A stretch of 64,000 nt of DNA from Microbacterium croceum (GTDB lineage Bacteria > Actinomycetota > Actinomycetes > Actinomycetales > Microbacteriaceae). Shown here one piece after another: positions 16,430-24,298 of the stretch. Within the stretch, counting starts at the first letter, position 1. Each line of letters starts with the position of its first letter. The translations under genes and the position numbers were made by a program. The stretch spans positions 496,001 to 560,000 of the forward strand of contig NZ_JAHWXN010000001.1 in assembly GCF_023091245.1 (NCBI RefSeq). Reading direction: 5' to 3'. The notes under the pieces are model-generated. The model did not search any database. It was not told the origin of the DNA and worked only from the letters and a program-made list of their open reading frames with translations.

Positions 16430-16786
16430 TCAGGCCGCGATCTCCTCGCACACGCTGAGCTGCGGAAGTCCGTGCATCTCGTAGTGCTCGACCAGGCGGA
16501 TCGCTCCGTCCTCGGTGAACTCGAGATCGCTCTCGCCGTCCCCGGTCACGACGGTGCCGTCCGCGACGAGCACGTGCACGAACGAGACCCAGATCGAATC
16601 CCCGGTGCGGGTCCCGACGAACTTGCCGAATGTGACCGTGTCACCCTCGTACCCGCCCCAGATCGCCCCGTCGCGCTCGAAGTACTCGAAGATGCTCGGC
16701 GCAGCGGGGTCGACCGCAGAGGTGGTGGACGACACCATCCGGAATCGGCGGCCGTCGAGGGAGGGGATCGTTGCAGTGGCAGTCAC
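16430..16786 (-). CDS. Small conserved protein of the type sometimes annotated N-acetylglutamate synthase-like
   Basis: This 118-residue protein is predicted to be all-beta and cytoplasmic. The pattern LDGRRFRMVSST, IFEYFERDGAIWGGYEGDTV and GAIRLVEHYEMHG resembles a widespread family of unknown function that some databases label N-acetylglutamate synthase, although it has no acetyltransferase motif. I would not infer arginine biosynthesis from it. ATG 16786. It lies downstream of a GNAT gene on the same strand, 22 bases away, and may be cotranscribed with it. Confidence 0.65.
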   Translation of the reverse strand: MTATATIPSLDGRRFRMVSSTTSAVDPAAPSIFEYFERDGAIWGGYEGDTVTFGKFVGTRTGDSIWVSFVHVLVADGTVVTGDGESDLEFTEDGAIRLVEHYEMHGLPQLSVCEEIAA

Positions 16787-16808
16787 CCCTCGATTATGCG
16801 GGATGCGA

Positions 16809-17435
16809 TCACCGCACGGATGCGGACCGCTCTCGCCACTCGCCCTCGAGGAGGCCGTAGATCAGGAGCGTCGTCCACTCCTGCTTGAACCACTCGCTCT
16901 CGACGAGACGCGCCTCGCGGCGGAAGCCCAACCGCTCCACGACGCGTGCTGACGCGGCGTTGCGCTCATCGATCCGCGCCGCGATCCGATGCAGTCCGAG
17001 CCCGTCGAAGCCGAGCGCGAGCAGCGCGTCGACCGCCTCCGTGGCGTAACCGCGCCCCGAGAACCGGGGGTCGAAGATATAGCCGACCTCGCCCGCGCGA
17101 TCGGTCTCGCTGCGCCAGAACAACACGACGTCGCCGACGAGCGCACCGCTCTCGCGCTCCTCCACCGCGAGGCAGATCCCGTCGCCCTCCGCCGTGAAGA
17201 CGGTGCGCGACCAGGTCGTCGCGATGCGCTGCTCGACCTCGCCGAGCGTCAGCGGGGCATAGGGCACGTAGCGCACCGCATCCGGATCCGACTTGTACGC
17301 GTGCATCGCGACCGCGTCGTCGGCCGCGATCGGTCGCAGCAGCAGCCGTGCGGTCGGGATCGGGTACTCGGGGGCGAGTCCCCCATTCTGCAACGGCGTC
17401 TGATCCACCACGCGCGATCCCCTCAGAAGACTCAC
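16809..17435 (-). CDS. GNAT family N-acetyltransferase (RimJ/RimL-like)
   Basis: This 208-residue enzyme opens with TARLLLRPIAADDAVAMHAY and has the acetyl-CoA-binding loop FSGRGYATEAV and the C-terminal NAASARVVERLGFRREA, all diagnostic of RimJ/RimL-type GNATs. Such enzymes acetylate N-termini, small amines or antibiotics. The true acceptor is unknown. The ATG at 17435 leaves about 30 residues before the fold starts, so an internal start is possible. Confidence 0.88.
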   Translation of the reverse strand: MSLLRGSRVVDQTPLQNGGLAPEYPIPTARLLLRPIAADDAVAMHAYKSDPDAVRYVPYAPLTLGEVEQRIATTWSRTVFTAEGDGICLAVEERESGALVGDVVLFWRSETDRAGEVGYIFDPRFSGRGYATEAVDALLALGFDGLGLHRIAARIDERNAASARVVERLGFRREARLVESEWFKQEWTTLLIYGLLEGEWRERSASVR

Positions 17436-17491
17436 TTCTCGACGTTCGGATCATAGGGCACGCCTGTCGCGCGGCAGGTACCGTGGGTCGC

Positions 17492-18460
17492 ATGGAGTGG
17501 ATCGCGAACCCCAGCGTCGGCGAATGGCTGCGCGAGCAGCTCGATGAGGACTACGGGACCATGCATGGCGTCGTCCCGCACGGATACCCGGCGTACGCCC
17601 GGGTGTTCCACCCCGCTGTGGTGCGATCCCTGCCCGACCGCGCGGTCCCGACCCACCAGGAATGGGAGCGCCTGGCTCCGGACGAGCAGGCTCGGCTCGT
17701 CGGCCTCTTCGTCGACGAGCCCACCACCTGGGCGGAGACCGCCGCTGCGTTCGGCACGACGCTGCATCCGCTGGCGCAGTGGCAGCGACTCGTGCGGACA
17801 CCTCCCGAGGAGGACTGGCGGACGCGCGTCGCCCCTGACGGCCGCGAGTTCACGGCCCCGATCGATGGTGAGCTCGACGTCGACGCCCTGGCCGCCGTCG
17901 CCACGCACCTGGTCACCCATACGCACACCCCGGATGCCGGCTACGCCGCGCTGTGGGAGGGTACCGGCGGGCTCGTCGGCTACCTGGGCGAATCGCCCTC
18001 GCGCGCCTTCTTCATCGTCGGCGAAGATCCGAACCACGAGGCGATGCTGAACCGCAGCACGCACGACCCGTTCAACAACGTGTTCCGCAAGCCGTCGTGG
18101 CAGGAGGGCATCCTGTCGCGCGAGATCTCCGAGGGCCCACGACTTCAACTGCCCGGTCGCGACCACGTGCTCTTCTCCGTGCCGCCGCGCCTCTTCGCAG
18201 ATCCGGAATGGGTGCTCGACGTGCCGTGGCGCGACCGCATCGCCGAAGAGCACGGGTTCCAGGCCTCTGCGCAGGGCCCCAGCATCATCTGGCCGGAGGA
18301 TCGGTCGTGGGTCGTGGTGACCGAGGTCGACTTCGATTCGACCGTGGTGGCCGGATCCGCCGAACTCATCCGCGCCATCTGCGCCGACGAACGCCTGGAG
18401 GCCCTGCCGATCGCCGAGGGCGCCGACCTGGGCTGGCACGGCGACGAGGTCAATCGGTGA
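17492..18460 (+). CDS. Conserved hypothetical cytoplasmic protein
   Basis: This 322-residue acidic, soluble protein has no signal peptide or membrane segment. It starts MEWIANPSVGEWLREQLDE and contains VVPHGYPAYARVFHPA and a C-terminal IIWPEDRSWVVVTEVDFDST. The composition and the HGYPAYARVFHP segment are typical of an actinobacterial family of unknown function. I do not recognise a catalytic motif. ATG 17492 is used. Its stop overlaps the GTG of the next gene, so the pair is translationally coupled. Confidence 0.8.
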   Translation: MEWIANPSVGEWLREQLDEDYGTMHGVVPHGYPAYARVFHPAVVRSLPDRAVPTHQEWERLAPDEQARLVGLFVDEPTTWAETAAAFGTTLHPLAQWQRLVRTPPEEDWRTRVAPDGREFTAPIDGELDVDALAAVATHLVTHTHTPDAGYAALWEGTGGLVGYLGESPSRAFFIVGEDPNHEAMLNRSTHDPFNNVFRKPSWQEGILSREISEGPRLQLPGRDHVLFSVPPRLFADPEWVLDVPWRDRIAEEHGFQASAQGPSIIWPEDRSWVVVTEVDFDSTVVAGSAELIRAICADERLEALPIAEGADLGWHGDEVNR

Positions 18461-19572
18461 GCGCTCCGCAGTCTCCGCTCACCTTCGACGCCGCACCCCT
18501 CACCGACCCTGTCGATCCGGCAGCCGTCCGCGCATTCGCCGCTGAGGTGCGGGCGCGCGGAGCGCAGGGGCCGGCGATCTCGACCATCATCGGCATCGTC
18601 GTCGCGGTCGTCGTGACACTCGTGCTGGTGCCGACCGTGGTCACGGTCATCGTCAGTCTCGCCGCGGCCAGCGGCTCCCCCGCGGCTGCCGCGATCCCCC
18701 TGCTGCTCATCGGCCTGGTGCTGGCCGCGATCGCGATCATGATCTGGCTGGGTTGGCGCAACGGACGCGACACCCGCTATCGGCTCGACCGGTTCGCACG
18801 GGCGAACGGGATGTCGTACGAGGCTCGCGTCGCCGACCCGCCGCTGCCGGGCATGATCTTCAGCCTGGGACGCTCGCGTCTGGCGACAGACCTGGTGCGG
18901 GGTTCGACGCCTCGCTTCGTCGAGTTCGGCAACTATCAGTACACGGTGCAGAGGGGGAAGAACTCCACCACGTACCGATGGGGCTACGTGGCGGTGAAGC
19001 TCGACGTGCCGCTGCCGAACATCGTGCTCGACGCCAAGGGCAACAACGGCTTCGGATCGAACCTGCCGGCCTCGTTCCAGAAGGAGCAGCGACTGTCGCT
19101 CGAGGGCGACTTCGACCAGCACTTCACGCTGTACTGCCCGGCGGGCTATGAGCGCGACGCGCTGTACCTGTTCACGCCTGACATCATGGCCCGCTTCATC
19201 GACAACGCCGCACAGCTCGACGTCGAGATCGTCGACGACTGGCTCTTCCTGTACACGCAGCGCAAGGTGTCGACGCTCGATCCGGCGACGTGGGCGTGGC
19301 TGTTCGGTGCCGTCGGGGCGCTGCTCACGAAGTTCGACCAGTGGGCGCGGTGGCGCGATGAGCGGCTGCTCGCCGAGCACGCGGAATCCGCGGCGTCACG
19401 ACCAGCAGCGTCATCCGATGCCGCCCTGCCCTTCGCTCCGCCTGCGGGCCTGCTCACTCCGCCACCCGGTGTCGCACCGCAGGGCCGTCGGCTCAAGCGC
19501 AGCGGAACGTGGCTGCCGATCGTCGTCCTGATCGCGTTCGGCGTGTTCTGGCTCTGGAGCCGACTGAACTAG
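18457..19572 (+). CDS. Conserved membrane protein of unknown function
   Basis: This 371-residue protein has two adjacent N-terminal transmembrane helices (about 42-70 and 78-100), a soluble central domain of roughly 220 residues rich in beta structure (FGNYQYTVQRGKNSTTYRWGY), and one C-terminal helix (WLPIVVLIAFGVFWLWS). GTG 18457 overlaps the preceding stop (GTGA). It looks like an actinobacterial membrane-anchored domain of the DUF3137 kind, but I would not assert the family. The partner upstream may act with it. Confidence 0.8.
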   Translation: MSAPQSPLTFDAAPLTDPVDPAAVRAFAAEVRARGAQGPAISTIIGIVVAVVVTLVLVPTVVTVIVSLAAASGSPAAAAIPLLLIGLVLAAIAIMIWLGWRNGRDTRYRLDRFARANGMSYEARVADPPLPGMIFSLGRSRLATDLVRGSTPRFVEFGNYQYTVQRGKNSTTYRWGYVAVKLDVPLPNIVLDAKGNNGFGSNLPASFQKEQRLSLEGDFDQHFTLYCPAGYERDALYLFTPDIMARFIDNAAQLDVEIVDDWLFLYTQRKVSTLDPATWAWLFGAVGALLTKFDQWARWRDERLLAEHAESAASRPAASSDAALPFAPPAGLLTPPPGVAPQGRRLKRSGTWLPIVVLIAFGVFWLWSRLN

Positions 19573-19644
19573 AGGGAGCGCTCCCATCTATGTGGGGGTG
19601 GGTGCCGTTTGGGGAACAGCCGCCCACCCCATCCCCCCTCGGGA

Positions 19645-19779
19645 TCAGAAGAAGAACTGGGGATCCTCCTCCTGCATGATGACGGCGTAGCCGTCGCGCC
19701 CGCGGTCAGCTGGGGACTGACGATGCTCGGCGCTCAGGAGAATGGTATACCGGATGACGTTGCAATGTCTTGCGTTCAT
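19645..19779 (-). pseudogene. 44-codon orphan frame, probable 3' remnant of an interrupted gene
   Basis: A minus-strand frame from ATG 19779 to TGA 19645 reads MNARHCNVIRYTILLSA and ends GYAVIMQEEDPQFFF. A stop codon lies directly before the ATG. The C-terminal half has the codon bias and composition of a normal gene tail, while the first dozen residues do not. I read it as the surviving end of a gene truncated when the nearby insertion elements arrived. A genuine short protein is possible. Confidence 0.4.
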
Positions 19780-19953
19780 TCAGGCGCATGGTCCCTGTCC
19801 CTACCGGAGGTAGGCGACCGAGCCAGCGCAGGAGCCTCCTGCTCGGATCGACCTACGCAGGCAGATCCTCCTACGTCCGGTCTCAGGTCCCGAGCGACGT
19901 GAGCCCTTAGTACTCCGGTTCCGCTCCAGCACGATGGAGTCCAGATCACCGCC
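19780..19953. other. Gene-free stretch left of the IS481 element
   Basis: No credible gene is seen here. The stretch holds two perfect small inverted repeats, ctacc-gga-ggtag (19801-19813) and gcaggagcctcctgc (19828-19842). It probably consists of remnant DNA between the truncated frame at 19645 and the IS481 end. Confidence 0.5.
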
Positions 19954-19959
19954 CCTAGT
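19954..19959. repeat. Target-site duplication, left copy (cctagt)
   Basis: cctagt directly precedes the left inverted repeat of the IS481 element. The identical hexamer follows its right end at 20903-20908. Confidence 0.75.
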
Positions 19960-20902
19960 TGTGATGTCCAGGGACGTTGTTGGCCGGTCGCTGTCGCGGC
20001 GAAGATGTTCATGACCTCACCGCCCACAGCACGGAAATGGGCTGCACGGTTCCGGGTCGAAGGGCCTGCGGGGATGACCGACAGGTCCAGTCGGCCGCGG
20101 TCGATGCCGACCAAGACGTCGCCGACGATGGTCAAACGGATCGTGAAGGCACGCTGGCGGCGACGGCTCGGGCCGATGCAGATCGCCGGAGAGCTGGGCA
20201 TCCCCGCCTCGACCATCCACGCCGTGCTCGTGCGGTGCCGGATCAACCGGCTCAGCCACATCGATCGGGTCACGGGAGAACCCATCAGACGATACGAGCA
20301 CGACCATCCCGGGTCGCTGATCCATGTCGATATCACCAAATTCGGCAACATCCCAGACGGCGGCGGGTGGCGGTTTGTCGGCAGACAGCAGGGCGATCGG
20401 AACCGGGAGGCGACGGCGAAGCGGACCGGGCAGCGGCACGCCCACTACAAACCCAACGTTGGCACTGCGTTCGTTCACACCGTCATCGACGACCACTCCC
20501 GCGTCGCCTACGCCGAGATCTGCATGGACGAGAAAGCGGTCACCGCGATCGGAGTCCTCGAACGCGCAACCGCCTGGTTCGCCGACCACGGCGTCACAGT
20601 CGAACGCGTCCTCTCCGGCAACGGCTCCGCCTACAAGTCCTACGCCTGGCGAGACGCTTGCGCGGCGCTCGGGATCCGGCACAAACGCACGCGCCCCTAC
20701 CGTCCACAGACGAACGGCAAAATCGAACGCTTCCACCGCACTCTCGCCGATGGCTGGGCCTACGCCCGCTTCTATGGATCCGAGGCCGAACGTCGAGCCG
20801 CGCTACCCGGCTGGATGCACTTCTACAATCATCACAGGCACCACTCCGCAATCGGAGCCCCGCCCATCAGCAGGATCGAGAACAACCTGCCTGGACATCA
20901 CA
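19960..20902 (+). mobile_element. IS481-family insertion sequence, internally deleted
   Basis: This element of about 943 bp is bounded by terminal inverted repeats tgtgatgtccaggga (19960-19974) and tgcctggacatcaca (20888-20902), one mismatch, and flanked by the 6-bp duplication cctagt. It is shorter than usual (about 1.1 kb) because the left side lacks the normal leader and the first part of the transposase. The clean duplication shows it moved here as a unit, so the deletion may have come after insertion, or the element was mobilised in trans. Confidence 0.85.
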
Positions 20903-20907
20903 CCTAG
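20005..20907 (+). pseudogene. IS481-family transposase, N-terminally truncated with a lost catalytic Asp
   Basis: The 300-residue frame has the IS481 integrase-like core: HVDITKFG (Asp 109), RVAYAEI, PYRPQTNGKIERFHRTL with the catalytic Glu near 240 and the C-terminal HSAIGAPPISR. The second catalytic Asp, normally in LSDNGSAY, is Gly (LSGNGSAY, residue 205). The usual first 30 or so residues are missing; the frame upstream still encodes WPVAVAAK of the helix-turn-helix but then leaves homology. Both changes predict an inactive transposase. The TAG stop is supplied by the target-site duplication. Confidence 0.9.
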
Positions 20908-20908
20908 T
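20903..20908. repeat. Target-site duplication, right copy (cctagt)
   Basis: This is identical to 19954-19959. It contains the palindrome ctag, whose two strands carry the stop codons of both neighbouring transposase genes. Confidence 0.75.
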
Positions 20909-21374
20909 GCATGTCTGATAATTGCTGGGTCCACGCGATTGCTGCATGGATGAGGACTGCGGCGCGGTAGACGATCGCGCGCTTGTCGTAGCGGGTGGCG
21001 AGGCCGCGCCATTGCTTGGTGTGGCAGAACCGGCGCTCGACGACGTTCCGGTTCTTGTAGTCGTTGGCGTCGAGCCTGATCGGTCTGCCGCCGCGTGAGC
21101 CGCGCCGTTTGCGATGCCCTTTCTGATCTTTGGGCTCGGGGATGACGGCCTTGATGCCCCGCTCGCGCAGGTGTTTCCGGATCGCGCGTGATGAGTAGGC
21201 CTTGTCTCCGCGGACCGCGTCCGGGAGGGTGCGTGGCCGGCATACGTCCCGGCCGACTCGCAACTGTTGCAGGAGTGGCAACAGCATGGGCGAGTCCCCA
21301 GCCTGACCCAACGTGATCAGTGTGACCAGCGGGAGCCCGCTGCCGTCGACGAGCTGATGGATCTTCGTCGACAA
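20904..21374 (-). CDS. IS5-family transposase, C-terminal frame (orfB)
   Basis: This 156-residue frame is numbered from a TTG, though the frame is open further upstream to the G-run at 21443-21448. It contains STKIHQLVDGSGLPL, RGDKAYSS (second catalytic Asp) and NVVERRFCHTKQWRG with the catalytic Glu, all typical of the IS427 group of IS5. Together with orfA it would make a complete DDE transposase. Its stop codon (20904-20906) lies outside the element, in the ctag flank. Confidence 0.85.
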   Translation of the reverse strand: MSTKIHQLVDGSGLPLVTLITLGQAGDSPMLLPLLQQLRVGRDVCRPRTLPDAVRGDKAYSSRAIRKHLRERGIKAVIPEPKDQKGHRKRRGSRGGRPIRLDANDYKNRNVVERRFCHTKQWRGLATRYDKRAIVYRAAVLIHAAIAWTQQLSDMH

Positions 21375-21843
21375 CCCGCCCCGGGAGCGGCCGATCCCGT
21401 GATCAAGCGGCTCGACGGCCAGATTCGTGTAGTGCGATCCATCCCCCCGTGGGGCGAGTCGTATTCGTCGCGTGCAGATGCGCCCGGGCGATCGTCGAGT
21501 CCACGGACAGTGACCAGTCGATCAGCCCGTCCGCGTCCGCCTGCGCGGCGAGCGTCGCGAGCACCCTGTCCCAGGTGCCTTCGACTGCCATCCGGTGATG
21601 CCACGTCCACACCGTCTGCCACGGCCCGAACACCGACGGCAGATCACGCCACGCGATCCCACACCGATACCGATAGATGATGCCCTCGACCATCGACCGG
21701 GCATCCGAGAACGGCCGCCCCTTCCGACCCGTCGAGCTGGGCAGCATGCCCTCGATCAACAACCACTGAGCATCCGAGAGCAACTGGAAACGCGACACGC
21801 CTCAAGCGTCCCAGGCGGCCGCCCATCTACTTATCAGACACCC
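20909..21843 (-). mobile_element. IS5-family insertion sequence (IS427-like)
   Basis: This element of about 0.93 kb carries orfA and orfB. The matching ends are tgtctgataa (20912-20921) and ttatcagaca (21831-21840); outside this 10-bp core the ends diverge, so the exact borders are approximate. It abuts the right end of the IS481 element at a ctag sequence, a kind of target used by some IS5 relatives. No clear target duplication was found on the right. Confidence 0.8.
21403..21798 (-). CDS. IS5-family transposase, N-terminal frame (orfA)
   Basis: This 131-residue protein starts at GTG 21798. It has the DUF4096-like N-terminal domain (LSDAQWLLIEGMLP, then YRYRCGIAWRDLPSVFGPW) and the first catalytic Asp in LSVDSTIARAH. 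The frame ends about 70 residues into the catalytic domain. A run of six G at 21443-21448 is where it could shift to join orfB. Reading orfB needs a +1 (or -2) shift, so this may be programmed or a true mutation. Confidence 0.85.
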   Translation of the reverse strand: MSRFQLLSDAQWLLIEGMLPSSTGRKGRPFSDARSMVEGIIYRYRCGIAWRDLPSVFGPWQTVWTWHHRMAVEGTWDRVLATLAAQADADGLIDWSLSVDSTIARAHLHATNTTRPTGGWIALHESGRRAA

Positions 21844-21995
21844 CTCGGTGAACGCCAATCTGGGTCAGTACACGTGGGCGAGGAGGACGTCGCCCGATCG
21901 GCAGCAATGTCGACCACCTGAGCGCACAAAACCAAGTGAAACCGCCACATGACTCCTCGTTCGCGCCCGGGCGCCAGGCCTTCGCTGGGCATGAC

Positions 21996-22322
21996 CTACC
22001 GCATCAGTAGCGCCACCTCACTGACATAGCTAGCAACGAAGGCACCGGCCGCGGTGACCAAGATTCCAACGAGCGGAAGCCACCACCTCGGCCGCCCTGG
22101 AAGCAAAAACTGCAGCGCGCCAACGAGTAAGAACAACAAAACCGCGAATGCGGCAAAGATGTTCCCGGTCGCATGCAAGAGTTCGAAATTGCACTGCTGA
22201 TCACAATGGGGGACGTAGATCCTCTTGAAATAGACGAACGGGATCAGAACCCCTGCCACCGCGAACTGCACTCCCCAAAGCGCCGTGCTAAGCACGCCGC
22301 GCCGTGCTTCCCTAGTGGCCAT
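21996..22322 (-). CDS. Small membrane protein, unknown function
   Basis: This 108-residue protein has three predicted transmembrane helices (about 12-32, 53-72, 80-100). The loop after the first helix carries two cysteines (VPHCDQQCNF), probably outside, so a disulfide is possible. ATG 22322 has GGAGGA just upstream; GTG 22325 is an alternative start. It lies immediately downstream of the cutinase-like gene on the same strand and shares its lower GC, so it may be cotranscribed and acquired with it. I do not recognise the family. Confidence 0.7.
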   Translation of the reverse strand: MATREARRGVLSTALWGVQFAVAGVLIPFVYFKRIYVPHCDQQCNFELLHATGNIFAAFAVLLFLLVGALQFLLPGRPRWWLPLVGILVTAAGAFVASYVSEVALLMR

Positions 22323-22334
22323 CACTCCTCCACC

Positions 22335-23102
22335 CTAGAACGCATTTACCATGTACTCCATCCACTGACGAGCGGCCGTCGTGGAGTTCTCGCCGTAAAG
22401 GTTGTGAATGTTCATGGCGTTCGAGGCCTTCCCGCGGTTGCAGAAGAAGTCGCCGGAATAGCAGTATGAACGAATCTTATAGACCCAGCCCTGGAAGGAA
22501 CTACCCATCGGCCAGCCCCATGACCGGTAGGAAGCGTACTGATCCTTGTATGCCTGGATGCCTCCACCCATGAGCCCGTCCGTGTTAGTGGGGGAACCGG
22601 GGGCGTTGTATGGCTGGTTGGGGGAGAAGTTCGGATCACCGAATACGACTACGGCCCGAATCGCACTCTTAGCTCTGATGGAGAGATTCGGGGCACCCGA
22701 AACCTGAAGGAGTGCGTTTAGTACTACGGCGCCGCCCTGGGAATGTCCTGCGAGGAATATCGCGGGCGTGTACGAGCCGCACTGTTGGACTAGCCAGTTG
22801 ATCTCGTTGACGAGGTTCGCTCGGCCAACCATCACACTGTTGAAGTAGTTTCCGTCGCCCGAAGCGGGGTAGTTCACCGATGCCACATACATCGGCAGCG
22901 GACTACTCGCTTTGAAATGCCATGCCAGAGAAAGCAGCTCGTCTCCATGTCCTCCCGTCGTCCACACTCGATTGCCGTGAGCGAGGCCCGCACCTGCGGC
23001 AGCGCCTGTGCCTCGTGCCGTCAGGAGAATGCCAAAGTCGCAGATGCCCGCGCTGGCAGCGTTTGCGGGAGGTGGCCCGACCACTCCCAGCCCGGCCATC
23101 AT
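22335..23102 (-). CDS. Cutinase-family secreted serine esterase
   Basis: The 255-residue reading has the cutinase fold markers CDFGILLTARGTG, the nucleophile in GHSQGG (Ser 121), an Asp in the YCYSGDFFC loop and the His in NIHNLYG. Paired cysteines fit disulfides in an exported enzyme. The first ATG (23102) leaves only a 15-residue hydrophobic leader. The open frame continues upstream with RKYRIRNLVGGIAAVL, which would complete a proper signal peptide, but no ATG, GTG or TTG precedes it. Codon use and GC are unlike the flanks, suggesting transfer. Likely substrates are cutin, lipid esters or polyesters. Confidence 0.85.
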   Translation of the reverse strand: MMAGLGVVGPPPANAASAGICDFGILLTARGTGAAAGAGLAHGNRVWTTGGHGDELLSLAWHFKASSPLPMYVASVNYPASGDGNYFNSVMVGRANLVNEINWLVQQCGSYTPAIFLAGHSQGGAVVLNALLQVSGAPNLSIRAKSAIRAVVVFGDPNFSPNQPYNAPGSPTNTDGLMGGGIQAYKDQYASYRSWGWPMGSSFQGWVYKIRSYCYSGDFFCNRGKASNAMNIHNLYGENSTTAARQWMEYMVNAF

Positions 23103-23159
23103 CAGGACTGCCGCGATTCCTCCAACTAGATTCCGAATCCTGTATTTTCTACGCCCAAC

Positions 23160-23363
23160 TTGCGGGCTCGGCTAGCTCGCGGCATGACACAAGAACAAGT
23201 AGCTCAATCCGCCCAAATCGACGTGTCGACATATGCACGCATGGAGCGGCGCCTCGACGAGGCGGATGGCCACGGATCCAGAGCCAGCACCATAATGAAA
23301 GTTCTGCGCGTCCTCCACGTTCCGGCCGCCCAGATCGAGAGGGTCGCCAACGCCTATTGGTGA
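23160..23363 (+). CDS. Small XRE-type helix-turn-helix protein
   Basis: This 67-residue protein starts at TTG 23160. GMTQEQVAQSAQIDVSTYARMER is a good XRE/Cro helix-turn-helix, with a C-terminal helix ending VPAAQIERVANAYW. There is no second domain. It is divergent from the cutinase gene with only 57 bases between starts, so it could regulate it. The start codon is weakly supported, and it may be a fragment of a longer regulator. Confidence 0.65.
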   Translation: MRARLARGMTQEQVAQSAQIDVSTYARMERRLDEADGHGSRASTIMKVLRVLHVPAAQIERVANAYW

Positions 23364-23574
23364 CGGCAGGGTTTCGTGCTTGACCTTCTCCTCCAGGCTT
23401 GCTCGGTCTGCGCCGTCTAGCCTGAGGCGCAGCGGCGTGCGATCTCATGTGCCGGATGAGTCTCATCGAAGGTCCCCGCTCCGACGATGCGGCACCCGAG
23501 GCCGTCGCGGACCGCGTTACCGCAAGTGACGGTCACGGCCCCACCCCCGTCTGCATGCAAGAGAATGGAAGGTG

Positions 23575-24270
23575 ATGTCTGAACGCGAATCCCACACCCT
23601 CTGGCAAGCAGAACGCCGCGCCTCCGTCACCGGGGCCACCGGCAACCTGGCGCTGATCGAGACCCGCTGGACCGGCGAACGCCCCGATCTGGAAGCCGAG
23701 CAGAATGCGGCGCGGGCCGGTGTCACCGTGACGCCGATCCAGCGCACCGACATCGACACCGGCGAAGACCAGCACGGACTGCGTGTCTGGGATGCCGACG
23801 CACCCGCGATCCGCGCCTTCGACCGCATCGACACCTACGAGTACGACCCGGCGTGGGTGCTGGAGGGTCACTTCACCCCGGTCGCCGGCGACCGCCGGGT
23901 GTCGTTCGAGCACATCCGCGACAACGGCGGAACGCGCGATCTCGTCGTCCCGGGCGACATCCGCCTCACGCTCGACGGACGCGAGTACGACCTGGCGGCG
24001 TTCGACGACGGCGGCACGCTGCTGCTCGTCTTCGGCGACGAGACCAACGGATCGGAGACCTACGGCTCCGGGCGTTTCCTGTTCGTGCAGCTGCGCGATG
24101 ACGAGGGCACCGTCGTCCTCGACTTCAACAGGGCCTTCGTGCCGCCGTGCGGATTCAGCGCGCAGTACAACTGCCCGCTGCCGCCGGCATCCAACCGCTT
24201 CCCCCTGCCGATCCGAGCAGGTGAGAAGAACGTCGTCTTCCGCGACGGCTTCGACATCTACGCGGCGTGA
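23575..24270 (+). CDS. DUF1684 domain protein
   Basis: This 231-residue cytoplasmic protein belongs to the DUF1684 family: FEHIRDNGGTRD, then GRFLFVQL, LDFNRAFVPPCGFSAQ, NCPLPP and IRAGEKN in the expected order. The family is widespread in actinobacteria and of unknown function, and its conserved CPLPP and NxPPC segments suggest a binding site. ATG 23575 is chosen over GTG 23572. It lies 28 bases before the binding-protein gene of a peptide-type ABC operon and probably leads that transcription unit. Confidence 0.85.
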   Translation: MSERESHTLWQAERRASVTGATGNLALIETRWTGERPDLEAEQNAARAGVTVTPIQRTDIDTGEDQHGLRVWDADAPAIRAFDRIDTYEYDPAWVLEGHFTPVAGDRRVSFEHIRDNGGTRDLVVPGDIRLTLDGREYDLAAFDDGGTLLLVFGDETNGSETYGSGRFLFVQLRDDEGTVVLDFNRAFVPPCGFSAQYNCPLPPASNRFPLPIRAGEKNVVFRDGFDIYAA

Positions 24271-24298
24271 CGCCGCACACTCTCACCCTGGAGCACTC

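Noticed and set aside
16430..16786. N-acetylglutamate synthase as a functional assignment
   Set aside because: Similar small proteins carry this label in databases, but the protein lacks the GNAT acetyl-CoA loop and has no arginine genes nearby.
19609..19902. 97-codon plus-strand frame in the gap before IS481
   Set aside because: It has no ribosome-binding site or motif and covers both the minus-strand remnant and the small inverted repeats. It was treated as chance.
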